Below are positions 8,415 through 16,068 of a stretch of DNA of 64,000 bases, piece after piece. Below the pieces are notes generated by a model. It was not told where the DNA came from and did no database searches. It saw only the letters and a program-made list of their open reading frames with translations. The stretch covers positions 1 to 64,000 of the forward strand of contig JAGWQH010000107.1 of the NCBI GenBank assembly GCA_028870115.1. Reading direction: 5' to 3'. A program made the translations under genes and the position numbers. The stretch comes from Candidatus Methylomirabilota bacterium (GTDB lineage: Bacteria > Methylomirabilota > Methylomirabilia > Methylomirabilales > Methylomirabilaceae). How positions within the stretch are numbered: position 1 is the stretch's first letter; every line of letters starts with the position of its first letter.

Positions 8415-9874
8415 TTCAGACACGACAGATCCTCGTCGTTGATGACGAAGAAAGCATCCGTTGGGCCCTCCGCAAGGCGCTTGAGCGCGAGGGGTATCGG
8501 GTTGTACTGGCCGCCGATGGGATCGAGGGGCTCAAGCTGGCTACAGACCCGGGCATCGACCTTGTCCTTATGGATATCAAGATGCCGGGCGCAGAGGGGC
8601 TGGAAACCCTCAGTAAGATTAAAGAGGCCCGTCCGGGGCTTCCCGTCATCATTATGACCGCATTCGGCACACTCCAGGCTGCGGTCCAGGCGATGAAGCG
8701 CGGGGCCTATGATTACATTACTAAGCCGTTTGACTTCGGCGAACTCACGATTCTGGTGCAGCGAGTCTTTGAGATCCGTGAGCTGACTGAGCGGGTGGCG
8801 CAGATGGAGGCCCTCGGCGGCCGGCCCTTTGACTTCGGAGGAGTGGTCGGCCTCTGTCCGGCCATGCAACAGATCTTCAAGCTGGTGGGGAAGATGGCCG
8901 CCAGCGACCTGACCGTTCTCGTCAGGGGCGAGAGCGGCACCGGGAAGGAACTGCTGGCGAAAGCGATTCATTACAACAGCCGGCGCTCTGCGCGTCCGTT
9001 TGTGGCCGTCAACTGCGCGGCCATCCCTCGTGAGCTGCTCGAGAGCGAGCTGTTCGGTCACGAGCGGGGCGCCTTTACAGGAGCCAGCGCCCTTCGGCGC
9101 GGCAAGTTCGAGCTCGCGGAGGGCGGGACGATCTTCCTCGATGAGATCGGAGATATGGATATCGGCCTGCAGGCCAAAATCCTGCGTGTGCTCCAAGAAC
9201 GGCAGTTTGAGCGGGTAGGGGGCGAACGGTCGCTCTCTGCCGATGTAAGGGTTATCGCCGCCACGAATCAAAAACTCGAAGCTGCCGTCGCACAGAAGAG
9301 CTTTCGAGAAGATCTCTACTATCGCCTGAACGTCGTCACCATCAATCTTCCGCCCCTTCGAGAGCGGATCGAAGATATCCCTTTGCTTGTGAACCACTTC
9401 CTGCATCGGTTTGCGGAAGAGCAGAGGCAGGAGCCAAAGACCCTGCCGCCAGAGACGCTTGAGCTGATGCTTGCGTATCGCTGGCCCGGAAATGTCCGCG
9501 AGCTGGAGAATGCTGTAAAAAGGGCTTGCGTGCTTGCTCCGACCTCTCTCATCCTGCCGGAGCATCTGCCTGCCGCTCTCCTGCACGCAGAGGAACTGGG
9601 CGCCGCTGGTGGCGGCTCCTCCTTCGAACGGTTGCTGTCTCAAGGGATTGCGGGCGAGCTGTTCCGTGTGCAACAGGAACGAGACGGGCAGATCTATGCG
9701 TACTTCCTCGCCGCGCTGGAGCGGCCTCTTCTTCTGCGCGTCCTGGAGAAGACCGGCGGGAACCAGCTTCGGGCGGCTGAGTTGCTCGGGATCAATCGCA
9801 ACACGCTCCGAAAGAAACTCCGTGAGCTCGGCATCACGCCTGCCCGCAGCGATGAAGAGAAAACGAAAGGGTGA
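8411..9874 (+). CDS. NtrC-family sigma-54-dependent response regulator
   Basis: This 487-residue protein has a receiver domain (phospho-acceptor Asp in VLMDIKMPG near 55, Lys in ITKPFD near 105) and an AAA+ sigma-54 activation domain. The AAA+ part has Walker A GESGTGKE near 175, the sigma-54 contact loop GAFTGA near 225 and Walker B TIFLDEIGDM. A Fis-type HTH (GGNQLRAAELLGINRNTL) lies at the C-terminus. It should be phosphorylated by the kinase encoded just upstream and drive open-complex formation at -24/-12 promoters. Three such promoters are proposed in this window. The linker between AAA+ and HTH is longer than in E. coli NtrC. The target set is unproven. Confidence 0.92.
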   Translation: MIQTRQILVVDDEESIRWALRKALEREGYRVVLAADGIEGLKLATDPGIDLVLMDIKMPGAEGLETLSKIKEARPGLPVIIMTAFGTLQAAVQAMKRGAYDYITKPFDFGELTILVQRVFEIRELTERVAQMEALGGRPFDFGGVVGLCPAMQQIFKLVGKMAASDLTVLVRGESGTGKELLAKAIHYNSRRSARPFVAVNCAAIPRELLESELFGHERGAFTGASALRRGKFELAEGGTIFLDEIGDMDIGLQAKILRVLQERQFERVGGERSLSADVRVIAATNQKLEAAVAQKSFREDLYYRLNVVTINLPPLRERIEDIPLLVNHFLHRFAEEQRQEPKTLPPETLELMLAYRWPGNVRELENAVKRACVLAPTSLILPEHLPAALLHAEELGAAGGGSSFERLLSQGIAGELFRVQQERDGQIYAYFLAALERPLLLRVLEKTGGNQLRAAELLGINRNTLRKKLRELGITPARSDEEKTKG

Positions 9875-9893
9875 AGGTCTTCCCCGGACCGCG

Positions 9894-9915
9894 AAATACC
9901 GCTCGCGCGGTAATT
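9894..9915. terminator. Convergent hairpin between response regulator and LysR genes
   Basis: TACCGC (9897-9902), loop TCGC, GCGGTA (9907-9912), extendable by A-T pairs on both sides to about 9894-9915. It lies exactly between two convergent genes and overlaps the first base of the LysR stop codon. It has the same TACCGC/GCGGTA core as the hairpin at 6996-7016. Confidence 0.45.
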
Positions 9916-10853
9916 CAGCGTCGCGTGCGACCTTTGATGGGATGCGGCTGACCTGGAGATGCCAATACCGCCTCGGCCGAGGTGAGGAGGAACGCTTTGA
10001 AGGCGATCGCCGCCCGACTGAGATGCTTGTCTTCGCGGTGGACCACGAACCACTGCCGCCGCAGGGGAAGCCCCTGAACATCCAGCACCACCAGGCGCTT
10101 GAGCGCCAGTTCCATACGTAGGACATGACGGGATAGAAGGGCAATCCCGAGCCCCGCGGCCACCGCCTCCTTCACAGCGCTGTTATCTCCCAGCTCCAAC
10201 CCAACCCTGAGCTTCACTCCTTGCTGGCGAAAAAATTCATCGGCATTGAGACGGGTTCCTGAGCCGACCTCGCGCGCGATAAAGACCTCTTGGGCCAGGC
10301 GATCCACCGGAATTCGCCTCGCTGTTGCGAGCGGATGAGATGGGGCGGCGACGACGACGATCTCGTCAGAGAGAAACGGCTCGGCGACATGCGGAACTTC
10401 CTCGGGAGGACGCCCCATGACGACGAGGTCAACCTCATTGTGCAAGAGGCGATCTCGTACCAGCGCGCGGTTGGTGACCTCCAGGTTGATACCGATGCCG
10501 GGGTGTCGCTTCTGAAATGCCCCGAGCAATGAAGGCAGGACATAGGCGCCCGCTGTGCTGACGGCGGCAAGGGCAATCCGTCCGCGCTTCAGGCCGTCGA
10601 GCTCTTGCATCGCCAGCCTGGCTTCGTCGGTCAGCGCGCAGATCCTTTCGGCGTAGGCCAGGAGTTCTTTGCCCGCCTCGGTCAAGACAATGGTCCGACC
10701 GACCCGTTCGAAGAAGGTCGCATCGAGGGCCCGCTCCAGCTCCCGAACCTGCGCCGAGACGGCGGGCTGGGACAGGAAAAGCTCCTCGGCCGCGCGGGAG
10801 TAGCTCTGGCGCCTGGCGACCGCCAGAAAGACGCGAAGCTGATGAAAGGTCAT
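9915..10853 (-). CDS. LysR-family transcriptional regulator, CbbR/CysB-like
   Basis: This is a 312-residue LysR protein: an N-terminal winged HTH (FHQLRVFLAVARRQSYSRAA, SQPAVSAQVRELE), a linker helix and a two-lobed periplasmic-binding-protein-fold effector domain. The N-terminus is closest in my reading to CbbR-type regulators of carbon metabolism, but no RuBisCO or other CBB gene is in the window, so its target is unknown. It is convergent with the NtrC-type gene and divergent from purC. No ribosome binding site precedes the ATG at 10853; instead a TATAAT lies at the distance expected for a leaderless message. An ATCTATAGAT palindrome just upstream could be its own operator. Confidence 0.88.
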   Translation of the reverse strand: MTFHQLRVFLAVARRQSYSRAAEELFLSQPAVSAQVRELERALDATFFERVGRTIVLTEAGKELLAYAERICALTDEARLAMQELDGLKRGRIALAAVSTAGAYVLPSLLGAFQKRHPGIGINLEVTNRALVRDRLLHNEVDLVVMGRPPEEVPHVAEPFLSDEIVVVAAPSHPLATARRIPVDRLAQEVFIAREVGSGTRLNADEFFRQQGVKLRVGLELGDNSAVKEAVAAGLGIALLSRHVLRMELALKRLVVLDVQGLPLRRQWFVVHREDKHLSRAAIAFKAFLLTSAEAVLASPGQPHPIKGRTRR

Positions 10854-10859
10854 GGTTAT

Positions 10860-10882
10860 ATTATAATGAAAAATCTATAGAT
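10860..10882 (-). promoter_or_regulatory. Candidate leaderless promoter and operator of the LysR gene
   Basis: On the minus strand TATAAT occupies 10860-10865, placing transcription start at about 10853, the first base of the LysR ATG. The perfect palindrome ATCTATAGAT (10873-10882) falls in the -10/-35 spacer, a good position for autorepression. No convincing -35 box is present. Confidence 0.4.
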
Positions 10883-11047
10883 ATTGGACACTTTTCTTAC
10901 TTAACTCTATTTGACATTATACCGAGACCGTTGCACACTGGGTCACATCGAAGCTGATAAGCGGAAGTCCCAACGATATCGGCTTGTGATCGACAGCCAT
11001 CCACACCAAAGCACCTTTCTATTAGGAGTGTGCCTCCTGAGCCAACT

Positions 11048-11974
11048 ATGAATACGCACGATATCTCGATTGATATGACCCAACCGGTTGTGCTGAAAAC
11101 AGAGTGTCCCGAACTCGCCCTTTACGCAAGGGGGAAGGTCCGGGATATCTACGACTTCGGCGATCGTCTGCTGCTGGTGGCCACAGATCGGATCTCAGCG
11201 TTCGACGTAGTCCTGCCAACGGGCATTCCGGGAAAGGGGAGGGTCCTTACAGCCCTCTCCGCGTTCTGGTTTCGCTTGACCGCGGACCTGGTGTGCAATC
11301 ACCTGCTCACCACCGAGGTGGATGCCTTCCCACCAGCGTGCCACCCCTACCGCGAGATGCTTCAGGGACGGAGCATGCTGGTCAAAAAGACGAAGCCTCT
11401 CCCCATCGAGTGCATTGTTCGCGGTTACCTTTCCGGCTCGGGCTGGGCGGAGTACCAAAAGACGGGGGCTGTTTCGGGTATCCCGCTTCCGGCGGGGTTA
11501 CCGGAGTCGTGCCGCCTCGATTCGCCCCTCTTCACCCCTTCAACGAAGGCGGAGCAGGGGGCACACGATGTCAACATCACGTTTGATGAGGCGTCTGCCC
11601 AGCTCGGTACGGAGTTGGGTGAGCGTGTCCGAGGGCTGAGTCTGGTGCTGTATGAGCGGGCCCGGGCGTATGCTGTGGAACGGGGAATTATTATCGCCGA
11701 CACGAAATTCGAGTTTGGGTTACTGGATGGCAATCTTATCCTGATCGACGAGGTTCTCACCCCTGACTCGTCCCGCTTCTGGCCATGCGATACCTATGCG
11801 CCGGGCCGATCCCAGCCGAGCTTCGATAAACAGTTTGTACGGGACTACCTGAAGTCGATCGCTTGGGGAATGCAGGAGCCGGGACCGGAGCTGCCTAAGG
11901 AGATCGTCGAACGAACTTATGCCAAGTACCAGGAAGCGTTGAGACGGCTGACCGGAGACGACTTGTTGTCATGA
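11048..11974 (+). CDS. purC: Phosphoribosylaminoimidazole-succinocarboxamide (SAICAR) synthase
   Basis: This enzyme performs the eighth step of purine biosynthesis, joining CAIR and aspartate with ATP. Signature blocks: [71 protein letters not shown] and the late [12 protein letters not shown]. About 300 residues is the normal length of the longer PurC class. Start is uncertain: GTG at 11030 sits only one base after AGGAG, ATG at 11048 is my choice, and ATG at 11075 is also possible. AGGAG (11024-11028) can pair with CTCCT (11034-11038), which would hide the binding site. No other purine genes are adjacent. Confidence 0.93.
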   Translation: MNTHDISIDMTQPVVLKTECPELALYARGKVRDIYDFGDRLLLVATDRISAFDVVLPTGIPGKGRVLTALSAFWFRLTADLVCNHLLTTEVDAFPPACHPYREMLQGRSMLVKKTKPLPIECIVRGYLSGSGWAEYQKTGAVSGIPLPAGLPESCRLDSPLFTPSTKAEQGAHDVNITFDEASAQLGTELGERVRGLSLVLYERARAYAVERGIIIADTKFEFGLLDGNLILIDEVLTPDSSRFWPCDTYAPGRSQPSFDKQFVRDYLKSIAWGMQEPGPELPKEIVERTYAKYQEALRRLTGDDLLS

Positions 11975-11990
11975 GGAGTGGCGTCGGCTG

Positions 11991-12260
11991 ATGCACGGTT
12001 TCATGATCAGCACTTTCAGACAGGCGAAGCGTGTCGTCGTTATCGTCGTGGGCTTCACTGTGCTGCTGATCGGTATCGTCCTCATTGTGCTCCCCGGACC
12101 CGCCACGCTCGTTATCCCGCTTGGTCTGGCAATCCTGGCCACAGAGTTCGTTTGGGCTAAGAGGTTGCTGGTTCGATTCCAGCATGAGACGAGACGGCTG
12201 AAGCAAACCATTTCCAGAAAAGTGCAGCGCAACGATCGTGAGCGGTCAGGACAGAAGTGA
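11991..12260 (+). CDS. PGPGW/TIGR02611-like small membrane protein
   Basis: This is an 89-residue protein with two closely spaced hydrophobic helices (VVVIVVGFTVLLIGIVLIVL and VIPLGLAILATEFVWA) joined by the PGPATLVIPLGL turn that characterises the PGPGW family. A basic amphipathic C-terminal tail follows. Function of the family is unknown. It follows purC by 16 bases and may share its transcript; GAGGAG lies upstream. A second in-frame ATG at 12003 is possible. Confidence 0.75.
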   Translation: MHGFMISTFRQAKRVVVIVVGFTVLLIGIVLIVLPGPATLVIPLGLAILATEFVWAKRLLVRFQHETRRLKQTISRKVQRNDRERSGQK

Positions 12261-12323
12261 TCGCATCGGCCCCTCCCTTCCGCTACCGGCAATATCGTTG
12301 AGTCGACGGCCCCCGCTCTTCTG

Positions 12324-12653
12324 TCAGGCGAGCGTGAGGATGATCTCGCCTCCTTCCACGCGAACCGGATAGGTCTGAACAGCGTAGTCCCCGTCAACCG
12401 ATGCCCCCGTCTTCAGATCGAACTGTCGGCCGTGAAGAGGGCAGATCACCTTCCCACCCCCGATGATGCCGTCTGCCAGCGGGCCCCCTCGATGCGGACA
12501 CGCGTTTTTCGTGGCGAATAGCTGCCCATCGCGCTGACGGAATACGGCGATGGGGCAGCCGTCTACGACGTAGGTACAGCCCTGGCCGAGCGGGATCGCA
12601 TCGACCGGACCAAGCGGCACAACGATCTCCAGTGAGGCGTGCTTCATCTCCAT
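12324..12653 (-). CDS. nirD: Nitrite reductase (NADH) small subunit, Rieske type
   Basis: This is a 109-residue Rieske-fold protein. The cluster ligands are visible as CPHRGGPL and, about 16 residues later, CPLHGRQFD. It matches NirD of assimilatory NADH-nitrite reductases. Its start lies just past the end of nirB, with GAGGTG upstream, so the two are translated together. NirD is thought to support electron transfer within the NirB complex. The enzyme reduces nitrite to ammonium in the cytoplasm. Confidence 0.88.
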   Translation of the reverse strand: MEMKHASLEIVVPLGPVDAIPLGQGCTYVVDGCPIAVFRQRDGQLFATKNACPHRGGPLADGIIGGGKVICPLHGRQFDLKTGASVDGDYAVQTYPVRVEGGEIILTLA

Positions 12654-12656
12654 GCT

Positions 12657-15077
12657 TCACCTCTTCAGTTCCACAAGTACGGGTCCGCCGAACTGGGCCG
12701 GGTACACAGGTGCATCCGCCTCGGCCCAGGGATCTGTGCGGGCCTCGACCGCCCGTTCGATCTCGGCATCCAACCGCGCACCGATCCCTTCCACATCCTT
12801 GACGAGCAGCTCGCGTAGCTCGTCAATGCCGACGCGTTCCACAAGTCCATACGCCCGCTCCATGTACTTGCCATGCTCGCGGTAGTACTGGATGAAACGG
12901 CCCATGTATGTCAGAACCTCTTCGTGAGTCTTCACTGTGCACAGGAGGTCTGCGGCGCGCACCCGGGTCCCGGCGCCGCCGCCCACGTAGACCTGCCAAC
13001 CGCCCTCGATGGCGACGGCTCCAAGGTCTTTGACGGTAGACTCGGCGCAGTTCCTCGGACAGCCCACCGCAGCGAGCTTCATCTTGTGCGGAGTCTCGAT
13101 ACCATGAAACCGCTTTTCGATCTTGATCCCCAGCGCGATGGAATCGCCGAGGCCGAATCGGCAAAAGAGCGATCCCACGCAAGTTTTACACGAACGGACC
13201 GCCTTGGTGTAGGCGTGACCGCTGGCCATTCCAAGATCTTTCCAGACGTGCGGAAGTTGCTCCTTCCTCACGCCCGCCAGCGCGATCCGCTGGCCACCGG
13301 TCAGCTTGATCGCCGGAACCTGGTACCTCTCCGCCACATCGGCGATGCGTCGAAGCTCCGCCGGCGAGGTGACGCCGCCGTAGATTCGCGGCACGACCGA
13401 GAACGTCCCGTCCTTCTGGATGTTGGCGTGGACCCGGTCGTTGATGAACCGCGCATCGCGTTCGTCTTCATACTCCCCGGCCCAGATGGTCTTGAGAAGC
13501 GACGCCAGGGCCGCTTTATGGCTCGGTTCCTCTCGTCCGCCGTTGAGCTCACGGAAGAGCGCGCTGACACTCTTGATGCCTTTGGCCTTGATGGCGGCCA
13601 CCAGCTCGGGCCTGGTCATCGGGAGACTCGGCACATACCAGTGTTCGGCGGGGTCGAGCGCCACCTCTCCGGCATAGACCTCGAGGAACTGCTCGAGGAG
13701 CTTCTTGCAGCCGCCGCAACTTGTGCCGGCCCTCGTGCTGGCCCCGATCTGCGAGACTGATCGGCACTTGCCGAACTCGATCGCCTCCTTGATCTGACCT
13801 TTGGTGACCCCGTGACAGTGACAGATCTGAGCGTGATCGGGCAGGTCAAACACCGAGAGGATCGGGGCGCCGGTGGAGGTGCCGAAGAGCAGGTCGGCCC
13901 GCCGATCCGGAAGTTCCGCGTTCAGCAGGAACATTTGGGTGAGCACCCCCGCCGTATCCGTCTCGCCAAGAAGGGTGGCGCCGGCGAGCCGGTTGTTGCG
14001 TATGATCATCTTCTTATAAACGCCCCGCGATGGCTCGACGTAGCTGACGACCTCGTCTTGAGGGTCAGATGGAATCGTGTCGCCCATCGAGACAAGCTGT
14101 ATGCCCATTACTTTCAGTTTGGTTATGGACCTTGAACCCTGGTAGCCGCCATTGGACAAGACGCCGGTCAGGTGCTCCGCCAGTACCCTGGCCTGGTCGT
14201 ACAGGGGCGCCACAAGACCATAGAGCTTGCCCCGATGCTGAGCGCACTCACCGACAGCGTAGATGTCCGGATCAGAGGTCTGCATCCGGTCATTCACGAC
14301 GATCCCCCGATCCACCGCGAGTCCGAATCTTTCGGCAAGCTCGGCGTTAGGCCGGATGCCGCAACTCATCACCACCATGTCGGTGTCGAGCGTCGTACCA
14401 TCCTGAAACTCCAGGCCTGTGAGCCGCTTGCCCCCGAGCGCCCGCGTCACGGTCTTCCCGAGAAGCGTCTGCACGCCCATCTGCTCCATCGACCGTTGCA
14501 GCAGCGCGCCTCCCTCGGCGTCCAATTGCTGTGCCATCAACCACGGCATCATTTCGACGACTGTGACCTGGAGCCCGAGGGAGAGCAGACCCCGCGCAGC
14601 CTCCAGACCCAGCAGACCGCCGCCCATGACGGCAGCCCTCCGACATCCTCTCGCATATGCTTCAATCGTCTGACAGTCATCGAGGGTTCGAAAGACGAAG
14701 ACGCCGATCTTCTCCAACGCCTTCACCGGGGGTACCAAGGCCCGGCTGCCGGTAGCGATGATCAGCGTATCGTATGATTCCTCTATGCCGCCTCCTCTTA
14801 CTATCTTGTTGTCGCGATCGATAGCGGTGGCCGGCATCCCTGCATGTAACGTGATGTTGTGATCGCGGTACCAGTCGAGGGAGTTCAAAAAGATCTGCTT
14901 GGCGTCCTTGGAACCGGTCAGTACATCCGAGAGGAGGGTGCGGTCGTAGTTGCCGTATGGCTCCGAGCCGAACATCACAACGTGAAACCGTTCACGATCC
15001 CGGGACAGGATCTCTTGAACAACCTTGGTCCCGGCCATGCCGTTGCCGATAACGACGAGCCTTGTTCGTCCGTCCAT
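12657..15077 (-). CDS. nirB: Nitrite reductase (NADH) large subunit
   Basis: This 806-residue protein reduces nitrite to ammonium with NADH. Domains in order: an FAD/NAD-binding pyridine nucleotide-disulphide oxidoreductase (GNGMAGTKVVQ at the N-terminus, second GxGxxG as GGGLLGLEAARG near 150); a BFD-like 2Fe-2S domain (CHCHGVTKGQI ... CGGCKK, about 415-460); a sulfite/nitrite reductase ferredoxin-like half domain; and the 4Fe-4S/siroheme domain with CKTCVGSLFC and GCPRNC. Length is slightly below the typical 830-850. It is preceded by an unusual 100-base leader and a -24/-12 promoter. No nitrate reductase or transporter gene is next to it. Confidence 0.93.
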   Translation of the reverse strand: MDGRTRLVVIGNGMAGTKVVQEILSRDRERFHVVMFGSEPYGNYDRTLLSDVLTGSKDAKQIFLNSLDWYRDHNITLHAGMPATAIDRDNKIVRGGGIEESYDTLIIATGSRALVPPVKALEKIGVFVFRTLDDCQTIEAYARGCRRAAVMGGGLLGLEAARGLLSLGLQVTVVEMMPWLMAQQLDAEGGALLQRSMEQMGVQTLLGKTVTRALGGKRLTGLEFQDGTTLDTDMVVMSCGIRPNAELAERFGLAVDRGIVVNDRMQTSDPDIYAVGECAQHRGKLYGLVAPLYDQARVLAEHLTGVLSNGGYQGSRSITKLKVMGIQLVSMGDTIPSDPQDEVVSYVEPSRGVYKKMIIRNNRLAGATLLGETDTAGVLTQMFLLNAELPDRRADLLFGTSTGAPILSVFDLPDHAQICHCHGVTKGQIKEAIEFGKCRSVSQIGASTRAGTSCGGCKKLLEQFLEVYAGEVALDPAEHWYVPSLPMTRPELVAAIKAKGIKSVSALFRELNGGREEPSHKAALASLLKTIWAGEYEDERDARFINDRVHANIQKDGTFSVVPRIYGGVTSPAELRRIADVAERYQVPAIKLTGGQRIALAGVRKEQLPHVWKDLGMASGHAYTKAVRSCKTCVGSLFCRFGLGDSIALGIKIEKRFHGIETPHKMKLAAVGCPRNCAESTVKDLGAVAIEGGWQVYVGGGAGTRVRAADLLCTVKTHEEVLTYMGRFIQYYREHGKYMERAYGLVERVGIDELRELLVKDVEGIGARLDAEIERAVEARTDPWAEADAPVYPAQFGGPVLVELKR

Positions 15078-15101
15078 CCTCTGCCTCCGCTGCTTAAGAA
15101 G

Positions 15102-15137
15102 AACGACGCCGGCCCCTCATGGGGAACCGGCGCCGTT
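15102..15137 (-). terminator. Attenuator-like hairpin in the nirB leader
   Basis: In the RNA sense AACGGCGCCGG pairs with CCGGCGTCGTT, and inside the loop CCCC pairs with GGGG, giving one long GC-rich hairpin followed by CTTCTT. It ends about 25 bases before the nirB start, so it must be passed for nirBD expression. Confidence 0.65.
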
Positions 15138-15150
15138 GCCGTCCTGAAGC

Positions 15151-15166
15151 CACCCAGCCTCGGGTG
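15151..15166 (-). promoter_or_regulatory. Hexaloop hairpin upstream of the nirB attenuator
   Basis: In the RNA sense CACCC-GAGGCT-GGGTG forms a 5-bp stem, extendable to about nine pairs with wobbles, and exposes a six-base loop with G at position 4. ANTAR antiterminators of the NasR/NasT type bind tandem hexaloop hairpins of this kind. The usual A at loop position 1 is G here. Confidence 0.4.
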
Positions 15167-15186
15167 ACCTGATGCTTGAAAGACTT

Positions 15187-15203
15187 CGCAATTACGATGC
15201 CAA
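15187..15203 (-). promoter_or_regulatory. Sigma-54-type -24/-12 promoter of nirBD
   Basis: The minus strand reads TTGGCATCGTAATTGCG. The -24 GG and -12 GC are separated by the required ten bases. Transcription would begin near 15176 and produce the hairpin-bearing leader described above. Confidence 0.65.
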
Positions 15204-15525
15204 CTGTTCGGACGACAGAGTCAAGGACGGTATAGGCCGTTAAATTAAGGAGTTAGGGCGCAACGTCAGGCCTCCGGTAGACGGCTGTGGCGAGAACGGC
15301 TGCACGATACAGAGGCAACGGGGTAAGAGGGGTGTGCATATGTTAAGCGCGTGGGCCATTCAAGGGTCTACTCTGCAGTTTTTGCTTTAGCGCGTCAGGA
15401 TGAGCGCATAGACCATATACGCCGAAATGCGTATTGACACCCCTGGGCTTCTATTACAGTCTTTGGCACAGAGTTGTTGAGGGGTCCAGCGTCGAAGGAC
15501 GCCCGACGCAGGCGAGAAAGGGGCG
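15204..15525. other. Upstream region of nirB and of the response regulator gene
   Basis: No gene seen. A TTGACA at 15433-15438 has no good -10 partner at 17 bases. TTTGGCACAGAGTTGTTG (about 15460-15477) resembles a -24/-12 promoter but has the wrong spacing. Activator sites for nirB would be expected here; I see no clear dyad. Confidence 0.4.
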
Positions 15526-15927
15526 ATGGTCAATCCGAGTCGGGATGACGGCCAACTGTTTCGGATCCTGATCGCAGGTGACAGCCCGGAGATCCGAGAG
15601 TTACTTTTTGAGGTCTTCAGCTCGATAGGGTACGCCGTAAGCTGTGCGCAAGACGGGTTGGAGGCGCTGGCCAGCTTGCAGGCCGAACGGTACGATCTCC
15701 TCATCACCGATTATCGTATGCCTCGTCTTGACGGGCTGGCCCTGCTCGGATGCCTGGATGCCGGGAGCAACCGCCCGCCGTCGATTCTGATCACGGCGCA
15801 GAGCGCGCCTAATCTCGCCGAAGAAGCCAAGCAGGCTGGCGCCACGCTCGTGCTTTTCAAGCCTTTTGCCATTCCGGACCTCGTTGCCCTTGTCGAAGCT
15901 ATCAAAGATTACCCGCCTGCTCGTTAG
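15526..15927 (+). CDS. Single-domain response regulator (CheY-like)
   Basis: This 133-residue receiver domain has no output domain: phospho-acceptor Asp in LLITDYRMP near 65, Thr/Ser at ILITAQS and Lys in VLFKPFA. It may act by protein-protein contact or as a phosphate sink for a distant kinase. AAAGGGG precedes the start. There is no kinase next to it. Confidence 0.85.
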   Translation: MVNPSRDDGQLFRILIAGDSPEIRELLFEVFSSIGYAVSCAQDGLEALASLQAERYDLLITDYRMPRLDGLALLGCLDAGSNRPPSILITAQSAPNLAEEAKQAGATLVLFKPFAIPDLVALVEAIKDYPPAR

Positions 15928-16068
15928 CGGTTGATCGGACTGCGGACCGCAAAAGAGAGGACCGTGCCGATTCTGATGGCTCGCCTGATGGCCCCGCACC
16001 ACCAAGGTAGGATATGGGGCTTGAAATTCCAAGTCTCGAGCGAATTGGTCCATGGTGCTGTCAGATAG

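Noticed and set aside
8939-9552. Several antisense frames of 68-77 codons in the activator gene
   Set aside because: No ribosome binding sites and no family resemblance; they are shadows of the plus-strand codons.
8384-10144. A 586-codon open frame antisense to the NtrC-type gene
   Set aside because: It mirrors the codon structure of a well-supported sigma-54 activator, has no family signature and runs into the LysR gene. It is a GC-rich shadow frame.
15460-15477. TTGGCACAGAGTTGTTG as a sigma-54 promoter for the response regulator at 15526
   Set aside because: The -12 GC is missing at the required distance.
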